From positions 1 to 36,492 of the forward strand of contig JAFYOX010000068.1 of the NCBI GenBank assembly GCA_017547755.1: a stretch of DNA of 36,492 bases. The letters run 5' to 3'. This DNA comes from Clostridia bacterium (GTDB lineage: Bacteria > Bacillota > Clostridia > Oscillospirales > CAG-272). Shown here one piece after another: positions 15,307 to 23,154 of this stretch (positions are counted from its first letter, which is position 1; the number at the start of each line of letters is the position of its first letter). The notes below the pieces were generated by a model. The model did not search any database, was not told the origin of the DNA, and was given only the letters and a program-made list of their open reading frames with translations. The position numbers and the translations under genes are program-made.

Positions 15307-15909
15307 ATGGCTGAAACGCTTGAACCTCTCGAGAGACTGACGGATATGTTCCGTAAGCTGGACGGCGTCGGCAAAAAGTCGGCGGCGCGGTATGCGTTCT
15401 GTGTTCTGAACTTCTCCGAACAGGAAGCACGCGATTTCGCGGAAGCGATCCTCGCGGCAAAAACGGAGATCCGTAAATGCTCGGTCTGCTGCAATATCAC
15501 GACCGGCGAAAAGTGCAAAATCTGCGAATCCCCTGCCCGCGATCATTCGATCGTCTGTGTGGTGGAAGACCCGCGTGCGGTGATGGCCATCGAAAAAACC
15601 CGTCAGTACAACGGCGTCTACCACGTCCTGCACGGAACCATCTCTCCGATGCGCGGCGTTACGCCGGATAAACTCACCATCCGCGAACTCCTCGCACGCC
15701 TGAACAATTCCGCTGTCAGCGAACTCATCCTCGCAACCAATCCCACCGTGGAAGGCGAAGCGACCGCCATGTACATCGCACGTCTCGCCTCTCCGCTCGG
15801 CGTCAAAGTCACCCGTATCGCCAACGGCGTTCCCGTCGGCGGTGACCTCGAATACGCCGACGAAGTCACCCTCCGCCGAGCCATGGAGGGGAGATATTCG
15901 ATCAATTGA
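15307..15909 (+). CDS. recR: Recombination mediator protein RecR
   Basis: 200 residues, the standard length. It contains the helix-hairpin-helix region LDGVGKKSAARYAF, the C4 zinc finger with Cys58, Cys61, Cys70 and Cys73, the Toprim domain beginning IVCVVEDPRAVMAIE (Glu87, Asp88), and the GTISPMRGVTPDKL loop. It works with RecO and RecF to load RecA on gapped DNA. AAAAGGAG lies 7 nt before the ATG. It is third in the dnaX-ebfC-recR series but separated from ebfC by palindromic repeat A. The composite inverted repeat begins 9 nt after its stop. Confidence 0.97.
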   Translation: MAETLEPLERLTDMFRKLDGVGKKSAARYAFCVLNFSEQEARDFAEAILAAKTEIRKCSVCCNITTGEKCKICESPARDHSIVCVVEDPRAVMAIEKTRQYNGVYHVLHGTISPMRGVTPDKLTIRELLARLNNSAVSELILATNPTVEGEATAMYIARLASPLGVKVTRIANGVPVGGDLEYADEVTLRRAMEGRYSIN

Positions 15910-15917
15910 ATTTTTTC

Positions 15918-15951
15918 CGGGGAAAAACTTTTTGAAAAAAGTTTTTCCCCG
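15918..15951 (-). repeat. Palindromic repeat copy B (inverted orientation)
   Basis: 15-bp perfect stem CGGGGAAAAACTTTT/AAAAGTTTTTCCCCG (15918-15932 with 15937-15951) and 4-nt loop. Its head motif lies to the right, so it points the opposite way to copies C-E. As part of the composite element it probably also ends recR transcription. Confidence 0.85.
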
Positions 15952-16107
15952 ACTTGCTTTGCAAGTCGGAGCCGGACACCCTTTTCAAAAACTTTCAAAC
16001 GATAAGTATAGACAAAGCAAGTGCAAATCTGAAGGAATAAAACAGCTGTATAGCTTACAGAAATTTTATTTCTTCAAATCTGCACTTTCTTTGTTGTAGT
16101 TATTGTC

Positions 16108-16161
16108 TGAAGTTTTTTGGAAAGGGTTCGGGAAAACCTTTTTGCAAAAAGGTTTTCCCGA
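16108..16161 (+). repeat. Palindromic repeat copy C with head motif
   Basis: Head GAAGTTTTTTGGAAAGGG, followed by a perfect 16-bp stem TCGGGAAAACCTTTTT/AAAAAGGTTTTCCCGA (16128-16143 with 16146-16161) around 2 nt. It ends 5 nt from the stop of the YhhN gene and likely folds at the end of that transcript. Confidence 0.85.
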
Positions 16162-16166
16162 GAACC

Positions 16167-16793
16167 TCACCCGCAGATAATAATAAAGATCTGACCGATC
16201 GGGTAGAACCACCAGATGGCGTCCTGCAGAGCCGGTGTGGTGTAGCCCATCAGGCGGTCGATGCCGATGATGTAGTCGGAGATGAAGAACGACAGCGCAC
16301 CGAGTGCCGCGAGGGAACGCCAGCTGCGGATCGACCATGAGTAGGAGAAGATCGTTGCGCAGGCAAGACCGATGATGCACATATACGACAGGCAGAGGAC
16401 GTACATGGCGATGCTTGCGTTTTTGTCCCGGAGAGAGAGAACGGTAACGATCAGCCCCGCCAGAAGGATCACGCCGGCCGCCGTCCAGAAGCCGGGATTG
16501 ATGTACTTGAATCCGTGTTCACGGATGAGCGTGAGATAGCCGCCCGTGTACAGAAAATGCGCGATGATGAAGAATCCGGCGCCGACGAAAAAATACGGTA
16601 CGGGCATCTTGTTCCCGATCCCGCGGAAGTTCATCAGAACGATGTCCCCGAGGCTCGACATGATCATCGCCGCGAGACACCACCAGCGGTCCTTCGTCCG
16701 GAAACAGAGCGCAAGCACCAGCGCCAGCAGCGACATCAGAACAGTCAGAACAAACGATCCGGGAAGCCCGAACCAGCGAAAAAAGTTATTCAT
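16167..16793 (-). CDS. YhhN family integral membrane protein (lysoplasmalogenase-like)
   Basis: 208 residues with about eight hydrophobic segments. The family's polar membrane residues appear as SSLGDIVLM in an early helix, and as F-F-I-S-D-Y-I-I-G-I-D-R, which aligns with the conserved Ser-Asp of YhhN/TMEM86. TMEM86 members hydrolyse the vinyl ether bond of lysoplasmalogens; bacterial YhhN function is mostly unproven. I chose ATG 16793 (MNNFFRWFG), preceded by AGAGGA. The frame opens further upstream to 16877, but those codons are simply repeat copy D translated. It follows the aldo/keto reductase gene on the same strand with copy D between them. Confidence 0.8.
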   Translation of the reverse strand: MNNFFRWFGLPGSFVLTVLMSLLALVLALCFRTKDRWWCLAAMIMSSLGDIVLMNFRGIGNKMPVPYFFVGAGFFIIAHFLYTGGYLTLIREHGFKYINPGFWTAAGVILLAGLIVTVLSLRDKNASIAMYVLCLSYMCIIGLACATIFSYSWSIRSWRSLAALGALSFFISDYIIGIDRLMGYTTPALQDAIWWFYPIGQIFIIICG

Positions 16794-16805
16794 AAAAATC
16801 CTCTT

Positions 16806-16867
16806 GTCTGAAAAGGTTTTGGGAAAGGGTTCGGGGAAACCTTTTTCCTCAAAAAAGGTTTCCCCGA
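16806..16867 (+). repeat. Palindromic repeat copy D with head motif
   Basis: Head GTCTGAAAAGGTTTTGGGAA (16806-16825) shortly before a perfect 16-bp stem TCGGGGAAACCTTTTT/AAAAAGGTTTCCCCGA (16831-16846 with 16852-16867) with a 5-nt loop. It lies between the aldo/keto reductase stop (16886) and the YhhN start (16793), so in the YhhN leader or as an intercistronic terminator. The first stem pairs GAAACC/GGTTTC instead of GAAAAC/GTTTTC, a compensated change. Confidence 0.85.
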
Positions 16868-16885
16868 AAAAGTTCATTTACCAAT

Positions 16886-18022
16886 TCATCTCATTTCTTC
16901 GTCAGCCTGCTTCAGCTTTTCGATGATCGGGAGCTGCTGCGGGCAGACACCTTCGCAGGCACCGCATTCGATGCACTTGTCCGCTGCGTGTTCATCTGCG
17001 ATGACCTTCTTGTAGCGGCCGTTTTCCTTCAGCTTGGAGCCGTAGAGGTTCAGGTCGTTCCAGATGGAGAAGATGCGCGGGATGTCAACGTCGTTCGGGC
17101 ACGGCATGCAGTAACGGCAGCCGGTACAGCCGATCTTGGTACGGCTGTTGTACGCGTCGCGTACCTTTGCGATGAGTTCTTCTTCTTCCGCGGTCATGCA
17201 GCCGATTTCACAGCGATCGAAAATTGCGAGGTTGTCGTCGCACTGTTCCATGTTGGTGATGCCGGAAAGAACCGTTGCAACTTCCGGCTGGCTGCAGAGC
17301 CAGCGGAACGCCCATTCCACGGGAGAACGCTTCACCGGGAATGCGTCGTACAGAGCCTGTACATTGTCCGGAGCCTTTGCCAGCTTGCCGCCGAGAAGAC
17401 CTTCCATGATAACGACCGGAATACCCTTTTCGCCGGCATACTTCATGCCCTTGAGGGTCGCCTGATTGTCGATATCCATGTAGTTCATCTGGATCTGGCA
17501 CATATCCCAGTCGTAGGAATCGATGATATCGATGAAGGTGTCGTAACCGTCGTGGAAGGAGAAGCACGCATACTTGATCTTGCCTTCCGCCTTTGCCTTG
17601 TCGAGGAATTCGCGGATGCCGAGATCGCGGATCTTTTCCCAGCTGCCCTTGTTCAGCGCGTGAACGAGATAGAAGTCGATGTAATCGGTTTCAAGATTTG
17701 CAAGCTGTTCGCCGAGAAGACGGTCCATGTCTTCGCGGGTGTTGCACGCCCAGGTCGGGAGCTTGGTCGCAACATATACCTTTTCGCGGTAGCCGTCACG
17801 GAGCGCGTGTGCGAGCATCATTTCGTTCTTCTGACCGGAATATACGTACGCGGTATCCATGTAGTTTACGCCGCTGTCGATCGCATGGCGGATCACGGGA
17901 GTGGAAATGGATTCATCGACAACTTCCGTACCGTCTTCGAGCTTGATCATCGGGAAACGCATGCATCCCATACCGAATGCGGATACTTCGATGCCGAGTT
18001 TGCCCATCTTTCTGTATTTCAT
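16886..18022 (-). CDS. Aldo/keto reductase with C-terminal 2x[4Fe-4S] ferredoxin domain
   Basis: 378 residues. The AKR barrel carries the tetrad Asp56, Tyr61, Lys87 and His121 (YMDTAYVYSG, ATKLP, FYLVHALN). From about residue 299 it has two clusters of ferredoxin-type cysteines: Cys299, 302, 305 and 308 (CTGCRYCMPCP), and Cys350, 353, 356 and 360 (CIECGACEGVCP). This AKR-ferredoxin architecture is common in anaerobic Clostridia and may couple NAD(P)H and ferredoxin-type electron flow. The start is ATG 18022 (MKYRKMGKLG) with GGAGAA upstream; an in-frame ATG at 18052 lacks a site. Its promoter is at 18061-18089. Substrate unknown. Confidence 0.93.
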   Translation of the reverse strand: MKYRKMGKLGIEVSAFGMGCMRFPMIKLEDGTEVVDESISTPVIRHAIDSGVNYMDTAYVYSGQKNEMMLAHALRDGYREKVYVATKLPTWACNTREDMDRLLGEQLANLETDYIDFYLVHALNKGSWEKIRDLGIREFLDKAKAEGKIKYACFSFHDGYDTFIDIIDSYDWDMCQIQMNYMDIDNQATLKGMKYAGEKGIPVVIMEGLLGGKLAKAPDNVQALYDAFPVKRSPVEWAFRWLCSQPEVATVLSGITNMEQCDDNLAIFDRCEIGCMTAEEEELIAKVRDAYNSRTKIGCTGCRYCMPCPNDVDIPRIFSIWNDLNLYGSKLKENGRYKKVIADEHAADKCIECGACEGVCPQQLPIIEKLKQADEEMR

Positions 18023-18060
18023 GATAATTCTCCAATCTGTGCAAAAATTCACATGATATC

Positions 18061-18089
18061 ATTGTACCTGTAAAATTTCATTTTGTCAA
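18061..18089 (-). promoter_or_regulatory. Sigma-A promoter of the aldo/keto reductase gene
   Basis: Minus strand TTGACA (18084-18089), 17 nt, TACAAT (18061-18066), about 40 nt upstream of ATG 18022. Confidence 0.85.
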
Positions 18090-18135
18090 GATATTTTTAA
18101 ATTTAAATGCTGTTGATTTATTTTTGTTGCAATCT

Positions 18136-18176
18136 GCAAAAATATGCGGCAGAAAACCGTCGTTTTTGCCGCATAT
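18136..18176 (-). terminator. Rho-independent terminator of the lipoprotein gene
   Basis: 10-bp stem ATATGCGGCA/TGCCGCATAT (18142-18151 with 18167-18176), followed on the minus strand by TTTTTG. It lies 16 nt after the lipoprotein stop and just ahead of the reductase promoter. Confidence 0.85.
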
Positions 18177-18191
18177 AATCATGAAATAAAA

Positions 18192-18611
18192 TTATTCCGC
18201 AAACAGATTTTCGAGATAAACCGTGTCCACGCCGAACGTGATCGCCTTGTACGTATATTCCCCGATCACATAGGACGAACCGGAAAGTACGTAGATCACC
18301 GTGTCGCCGTCGAGTGCGTGGAACGTGACCGTGAACAGTACGCCGTCCGCCGGTACACCGCTTCCCTTCTTGCGGGTACACTGTACACCTTCAAAGATCA
18401 TACGGATATTGTCCTGCATCTTCGGATCGGTATATTCGATCGACTCACCGGTCGCTCCGTTCTGCACCGTCACCTTTTCCACGTGCGGATACTGCGTTGA
18501 AATGTCGATCAGTTCCGGAATGATGTCGTCAAGAAAATAGTCCGACGCGCAACCGGTCAGGAGAAGTACGGCAAACAGCGCTGCCAGCAGAATTCCAAAA
18601 TTTCGTTTCAT
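18192..18611 (-). CDS. Small predicted lipoprotein of unknown function
   Basis: 139 residues. The N terminus MKRNFGILLAALFAVLLLTG-C is a signal peptide with a lipobox (Leu-Leu-Thr-Gly-Cys21), so the mature ~119-residue protein should be lipidated at Cys21 and held on the outer face of the membrane. The mature part has alternating beta-strand patterns (KVTVQNG, GVLFTVTFHALDGDTVIYVL) but no motif I recognise. The start is ATG 18611: GAGGAGG is 6 nt away, while the in-frame ATG at 18617 abuts the site. It has its own promoter (18642-18670) and terminator, and is divergent from polA. Confidence 0.8.
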   Translation of the reverse strand: MKRNFGILLAALFAVLLLTGCASDYFLDDIIPELIDISTQYPHVEKVTVQNGATGESIEYTDPKMQDNIRMIFEGVQCTRKKGSGVPADGVLFTVTFHALDGDTVIYVLSGSSYVIGEYTYKAITFGVDTVYLENLFAE

Positions 18612-18641
18612 ATGCATCCTCCTCATTTTTGTTCTACAAAT

Positions 18642-18670
18642 ATTATACAATAGATTTTCCGCTATTGCAA
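18642..18670 (-). promoter_or_regulatory. Sigma-A promoter of the lipoprotein gene
   Basis: Minus strand TTGCAA (18665-18670), 17 nt, TATAAT (18642-18647). Confidence 0.85.
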
Positions 18671-18721
18671 GATAAAAAAAGCAAATATTCTTAAAATTCT
18701 GTTTTCTTTGCCATCGCATTA

Positions 18722-18730
18722 TGCTATAAT
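18722..18730 (+). promoter_or_regulatory. Extended -10 promoter of polA
   Basis: TGC-TATAAT, an extended -10 with no good -35. A start near 18737 would place all of palindromic repeat E in the polA leader. Confidence 0.6.
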
Positions 18731-18740
18731 TTAAATAGTA

Positions 18741-18799
18741 TTAAAAGGTTTTGGAAAGGGGTTCGGGGAAAATCTTTTCCTCAAAAAGGTTTTCCCCGA
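18741..18799 (+). repeat. Palindromic repeat copy E with head motif, in the polA leader
   Basis: Head TTAAAAGGTTTTGGAAAGGG (18741-18760), then a 16-nt arm TCGGGGAAAATCTTTT (18763-18778) pairing with AAAAGGTTTTCCCCGA (18784-18799) with one wobble. It ends 15 nt before the polA ATG. Confidence 0.85.
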
Positions 18800-18814
18800 G
18801 AAACTTTATTTCTC

Positions 18815-21331
18815 ATGAAAAAATTCCTCATTATCGACGGAAACAGCATCGTCAACCGCGCGTTTTACGGGATCCGTCCGCTTTCCACGAAAGACGGACT
18901 GCCCACCAACGCCGTATACGGCCTGCTGACGATCCTGAAAAAACATCTCGACGCGCTGGAACCGGATTATATCGCCTGCGCCTTCGACGTGCATCAGCCG
19001 ACCTTCCGCCACCTTACCTATGCGGATTACAAGGGAAACCGCAAGGGGATGCCGGACGAGCTCAAGGCACAGATGCCCTACGCAAAGCGCGCCGTCGCCG
19101 GACTCGGCTTTGAAGTGATCGAATGTCCCGGATGGGAAGCGGACGACGTCATCGGCACCGCCGCACAGATGGCACGCGACCACGGCGGCATCGAAACCTA
19201 CATCCTCACCGGGGACCGCGACTCCCTCCAGCTGATCGACCCGACCACCACGGTCATTCTCGCTAAAACCAAGGAAGACGTCCTCTTCACCGAAGAAAAA
19301 TTCGCCGAAGAATACGGCATCACGCCCGGTCAGTTTGTGGACGTCAAGGCTCTCATGGGCGACTCGTCCGACAATATCCCCGGCGTTGCGGGCATCGGTG
19401 AAAAAACCGCACTGAAGCTCATCCAGACCGCCGGTTCTCTCGACGCCCTCTACGGCGACCGCGAAAACAATTATTTCAAGCAGACCGCCGGTACCGTCAA
19501 AAAACTGGAAGCCGGCGAAGAAAGCGCGTATCTTTCCCGTGATCTCGCACGGATCCGCCGCGACGCGCCGATCCTTTCGAAAGACGAACTCTTCCGTACC
19601 CGTCCGACGGACAAGACCGCACTCATCGATCTGTTCGGTGAACTTGAATTCACCGGCATGACCAAGCGCTTCGGACTCGAGGAAGAAACCGCAGAGGAAA
19701 CGGCGGAAATCCCGCTCACCGAAGCCGCTTCCGTCGGCGGACTGCACTTTGATGCACCGGCCGCCCTCGTTTACGATGCGGAAAACAACCAGATCACGCT
19801 CTGCACGGGCACCGAAACGATCGTCTGCCGGAATGCCGATCCCGACGATGCGGCCGCATTCCTGCGCGGAAACCGGATCATCTGCCACGATTTCAAGGGA
19901 CTTCTCCGTTCCCTGCATATCGACGGCCATGCCGTTGACTGCGTGTACGACACCATGCTGGCAGCGTACCTGCTCAACTCCGGCGGCGGCAAGTTCGGTC
20001 TGAACGTCATCGCGGAACAATACCTCAAAATGAGCGAGATCAAACCGGACAGTGCAGCGTATACCGTCTATCGCCTGTATGAAACGACCTCTCCCCTGCT
20101 TGAGGAAACCGGTATGACCTCCCTCATGCACGACATCGAGATCCCGCTGTCGAAGGTTCTTGCCTCCATGGAAGAAACCGGTTTCAAGATCAATCCGATC
20201 GGCATCAAACAGTACGCGGACGACCTGTTCGTCGCGGAAAACGCGCTGGCCGATGCCATCTGGGCACAGGCGGGACACCAGTTCAATATCAACTCTCCGA
20301 AACAGCTCGGCGAAGTCCTGTTCGAAGAGATCGGACTTCCGTCCGGCAAGAAGACCAAGACCGGCTACTCCACCGACGCGGAAACCCTCGAAGACCTCCG
20401 TCCGTACCACAGCATCATCGGCGATATTCTTCTCTACCGTCAGACCGCCAAGCTGCGCGGCACCTATGGGGATCCGCTGATCGCCTTCGCGGACGAAAAC
20501 GGACGCATCCATACGAAACTCAATCAGGTCGGTACGGCGACCGGACGTCTCGCATCGAGCGACCCGAACCTGCAGAACATCCCCGTCCGCGCGGAAATGG
20601 GACGCGAACTGCGGAAATACTTCATCGCGGACGACGGCTGTGTCCTCATCGACGCGGACTATTCCCAGATCGAACTGCGTCTTCTCGCCGCTCTTTCCGG
20701 CGACGAAGCAATGAGCGAAGCCTTTATCAACGGCTGCGACATCCACACCGCCGTCGCGGCACAGGTGTTCGGCGTGGACGAAGACGAAGTAACGCCCGAA
20801 CTGCGCCGCCGTGCAAAGGCGGTCAATTTCGGCATCGTCTACGGCATCGGGGAATTCTCCCTCTCGAAAGACCTCGGCATCACCCGCCGTCAGGCGAAGG
20901 AGTACATCGACAATTACCTCCGCACGTATTACGGCGTCGACGCCTACCTCAAGCAGACCATCGAAACGGCGAAGGAACAGGGATACACGACCACCCTCTT
21001 CGGCAGACGTCGGTACATTCCGGAGCTGAAATCCACCAACCGGAATCTGCGCGCGTTCGGCGAACGTGTGGCGATGAACAGCCCGATCCAGGGAACGGCG
21101 GCGGACGTCATCAAAATCGCGATGATCCGCGTGGACAAAGCCCTGCGCGAAGCCGGGATCGACGCCCGACTGATCATGCAGGTACACGACGAACTGATCG
21201 TGGAAGCGCACGAAAGCTGCGCGGATCAGGCGTCGGAGATCCTCGTACGCGAAATGGAAAACGCCGTGAAGACCACCGTTCCGCTGACCGCCGACGGCGG
21301 CATGGGCACGAGCTGGTATGAAGCGAAGTAA
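18815..21331 (+). CDS. polA: DNA polymerase I (5'-3' exonuclease plus polymerase; proofreading site degenerate)
   Basis: 838 residues. The N-terminal 5'-3' exonuclease (about 1-290) has LIIDGNS, AFD, GWEADDVIGT, TGDRDSLQL and GDSSDNIPG. The central 3'-5' exonuclease-like domain (about 310-430) lacks the catalytic acids: DAENN stands near the DxE motif, HDFKGLL lacks the exo II Asp, and the exo III Tyr-x3-Asp is absent. The polymerase has motif A DADYSQIELR (Asp615), motif B RRRAKAVNFGIVYG and motif C MQVHDELIVEA (Asp792). It repairs gaps and removes Okazaki primers. No Shine-Dalgarno is evident; the ATG follows repeat copy E closely. The DUF4838 gene lies 24 nt downstream. Confidence 0.98.
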   Translation: MKKFLIIDGNSIVNRAFYGIRPLSTKDGLPTNAVYGLLTILKKHLDALEPDYIACAFDVHQPTFRHLTYADYKGNRKGMPDELKAQMPYAKRAVAGLGFEVIECPGWEADDVIGTAAQMARDHGGIETYILTGDRDSLQLIDPTTTVILAKTKEDVLFTEEKFAEEYGITPGQFVDVKALMGDSSDNIPGVAGIGEKTALKLIQTAGSLDALYGDRENNYFKQTAGTVKKLEAGEESAYLSRDLARIRRDAPILSKDELFRTRPTDKTALIDLFGELEFTGMTKRFGLEEETAEETAEIPLTEAASVGGLHFDAPAALVYDAENNQITLCTGTETIVCRNADPDDAAAFLRGNRIICHDFKGLLRSLHIDGHAVDCVYDTMLAAYLLNSGGGKFGLNVIAEQYLKMSEIKPDSAAYTVYRLYETTSPLLEETGMTSLMHDIEIPLSKVLASMEETGFKINPIGIKQYADDLFVAENALADAIWAQAGHQFNINSPKQLGEVLFEEIGLPSGKKTKTGYSTDAETLEDLRPYHSIIGDILLYRQTAKLRGTYGDPLIAFADENGRIHTKLNQVGTATGRLASSDPNLQNIPVRAEMGRELRKYFIADDGCVLIDADYSQIELRLLAALSGDEAMSEAFINGCDIHTAVAAQVFGVDEDEVTPELRRRAKAVNFGIVYGIGEFSLSKDLGITRRQAKEYIDNYLRTYYGVDAYLKQTIETAKEQGYTTTLFGRRRYIPELKSTNRNLRAFGERVAMNSPIQGTAADVIKIAMIRVDKALREAGIDARLIMQVHDELIVEAHESCADQASEILVREMENAVKTTVPLTADGGMGTSWYEAK

Positions 21332-21355
21332 ACGAATCCGACAGGAGAACACACT

Positions 21356-23107
21356 ATGAACCAATTGACCATAGCTTCCGGAGGAACTGCGCATCTCCCC
21401 ATCTGCATTGCGGAACAGGCGGACATTGCTGTCCAGACCGCCTCCAAAGAGCTTTCCCATTTTCTCCGGCGCATCACCGGTGCAGAGTTTTCTGTCCGTA
21501 CTACAGATGACAATCCAGCCATCCGGATCGCCGTCGATCCTTCTCTTTCTGAAGAAACGTATCGCATCCGCTGTGACAGTACCGGACTGACCATCACCGG
21601 CGGAAGCGGACGCGGCGTCAACTACGGCGTCTTCGGCTTTCTGGAAAACGTTCTTGGCGTACGTTTTTACACGCACGATATAACGAAAGTCCCCCAATGT
21701 CCGGAACTCATTCTGGACGAAATGGAAATTACAGAATCCCCCGTATTTGAATATCGTTACTGTGATTACAATATGCCTCCCGAATGGCGCGTCCGTAACG
21801 GTATGAACGCCGGTATTCCCGGGATGTTCGGCGGCAGCAAAACGTATGCTCTATTTGTCCATTCCTTCAACTGGCTTGTGAATCCGGATCAGTATTTCGA
21901 TACCCATCCCGAATATTTTTCTATGGTAAACGGTCAGCGGGTAAAGCACCGTTCCCAGCTCTGTCTGACCAATCCGGAAGTGATTGCGATTGCCACAGAG
22001 CGTGCGAAACAATATCTGCGGCAGAATCCGGATGCAACGTTGATTTCCGTGTCGCAGAACGACTGCTATAACCCCTGTGAATGCCCGGAATGTGCAAAGA
22101 TCGACGCAGAAAACGGCAGTCACGCCGGTTCCCTGCTCCATTTTGTCAATGCCGTCGCGGCAGGCATCGAAGAGGAATTCCCTCATGTGATCGTGGACAC
22201 ACTGGCGTATCAGTATACCCGGACTCCGCCGAAAGTCATCAAACCCCGTCATAACGTCTGTGTCCGGCTGTGCAGCATCGAATGCTGTTTCGGTCATCCG
22301 ATGGAAACGTGTCGTCATACGGCAAGTTTTGCGAAAGTCGCAAAAACCTCCGAACAAACCTTTCAGGAAGATCTGATCGGCTGGAGCAAAATCTGTGACC
22401 GCATCTACATCTGGGACTATGTTACAAACTATGCCCACTACTGGCTTCCCTTCCCGAATTTCCATGTAATCGGTCCCAATATGCGTTTCTTCGCGGCAAA
22501 CGGCGTCAAGGGTGTGTTTGAAGAAGGAAACGGACATTCCGTCAGTCCGGATATGACCGAAATGCGGACATGGCTTCTGGCAAAACTTCTCTGGAATCCC
22601 GATTTTGATGTAGAACAGGGGATTTTCGAGTTCACCGAAGCGGTTTACGGTTCCGCCGCCGCAGAAATACGCGCCTACATCAAACTGCTTGAAAAGCGTG
22701 TAACCGAAGGAAATATCCATTTCGGTATCTACGATTTCCCCTTTGTGGGTTATCTGGATCCGGAAACCCTTGCAGAAGCGCAGAAACTGCTATCCGCCGC
22801 ACTGAAAAAAACGCTGACCTTCTCCGAACGGGTTTATGTAGAAAAAGCTGCACTTTCCATCGAATATGCCGCCGTCGCTCAAGCCGCGCTGCTTGGTCAG
22901 ACGGATCACGACCGAATGGACGCAATGTTTGAGAAAGCACGCACGCTGGGAATCACCCGTATCAGCGAATGGCTGGACTGGTATCCTTCCACCCGTATCC
23001 TGCGCGAATGGAGTCCCGCCAAATCAATTACGGAAAATCTTGCCGGTATCGCATCCATTGCGGATATTACTCCGCTTGCAGATGTAGAAAATGTCATAAG
23101 TCTGTGA
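21356..23107 (+). CDS. DUF4838 domain protein, glycoside hydrolase-like
   Basis: 583 residues. The N-terminal ~120 residues match the alpha-glucuronidase/GH20 domain-2 type fold (ASKELSHFLRRITGAEF, GRGVNYGVFGFLENVLGVRFY). The DUF4838 core follows with HPEYFSMVNGQR (184-195), QLCLTNPEV, S-V-S-Q-N-D (231-236) and a CECPEC cysteine pair region (241-246), then W-D-Y-V-T-N-Y and a C-terminal helical part. Such proteins occur in polysaccharide-degrading Clostridia, Lentisphaerae and Planctomycetes, but no reaction is established to my knowledge. No signal peptide. CAGGAG lies 8 nt before the ATG. It may be co-transcribed with polA. Its base composition looks more AT-rich than polA's, which may reflect separate acquisition. 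Confidence 0.8.
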   Translation: MNQLTIASGGTAHLPICIAEQADIAVQTASKELSHFLRRITGAEFSVRTTDDNPAIRIAVDPSLSEETYRIRCDSTGLTITGGSGRGVNYGVFGFLENVLGVRFYTHDITKVPQCPELILDEMEITESPVFEYRYCDYNMPPEWRVRNGMNAGIPGMFGGSKTYALFVHSFNWLVNPDQYFDTHPEYFSMVNGQRVKHRSQLCLTNPEVIAIATERAKQYLRQNPDATLISVSQNDCYNPCECPECAKIDAENGSHAGSLLHFVNAVAAGIEEEFPHVIVDTLAYQYTRTPPKVIKPRHNVCVRLCSIECCFGHPMETCRHTASFAKVAKTSEQTFQEDLIGWSKICDRIYIWDYVTNYAHYWLPFPNFHVIGPNMRFFAANGVKGVFEEGNGHSVSPDMTEMRTWLLAKLLWNPDFDVEQGIFEFTEAVYGSAAAEIRAYIKLLEKRVTEGNIHFGIYDFPFVGYLDPETLAEAQKLLSAALKKTLTFSERVYVEKAALSIEYAAVAQAALLGQTDHDRMDAMFEKARTLGITRISEWLDWYPSTRILREWSPAKSITENLAGIASIADITPLADVENVISL

Positions 23108-23116
23108 ACAGGAACG

Positions 23117-23150
23117 AAAAAATCACCGTCTTTGCAAACGGTGATTTTTT
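23117..23150. terminator. Bidirectional terminator between the DUF4838 and GH5 genes
   Basis: Perfect 13-bp stem AAAAAATCACCGT/ACGGTGATTTTTT (23117-23129 with 23138-23150) and 8-nt loop, with A and T runs on both sides, between convergent genes. Confidence 0.92.
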
Positions 23151-23154
23151 GTCA

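Larger units (their letters stand above)
15918..16161. repeat. Composite long inverted repeat, MITE-like, filling the recR/YhhN intergenic region
   Basis: The left half (15918-16042) and right half (16064-16161) are imperfect inverted copies of each other. The inner arms 16011-16042 and 16064-16095 pair over 32 nt with a few mismatches and wobbles. The conserved heads (CACCCTTTTCAAAAACTTTC at 15975-15994, and its counterpart near 16109-16128) pair next, and each outer end is itself a palindrome (copies B and C). The centre 16043-16063 holds a small CTGTA/TACAG hairpin. The left half carries an extra GACTTGC/GCAAGTC hairpin (15951-15967). No transposase is encoded. It could be a MITE or an elaborate bidirectional terminator. 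Confidence 0.75.

Noticed and set aside
16794-16877. N-terminal extension of the YhhN protein
   Set aside because: Those codons are repeat copy D read in frame; the ribosome site and hydrophobic start are at 16793.
18806-21697. Minus-strand open frame of over 900 codons opposite polA
   Set aside because: polA is unmistakable on the plus strand with all motifs; the antisense product has no recognisable domain and no start signals.
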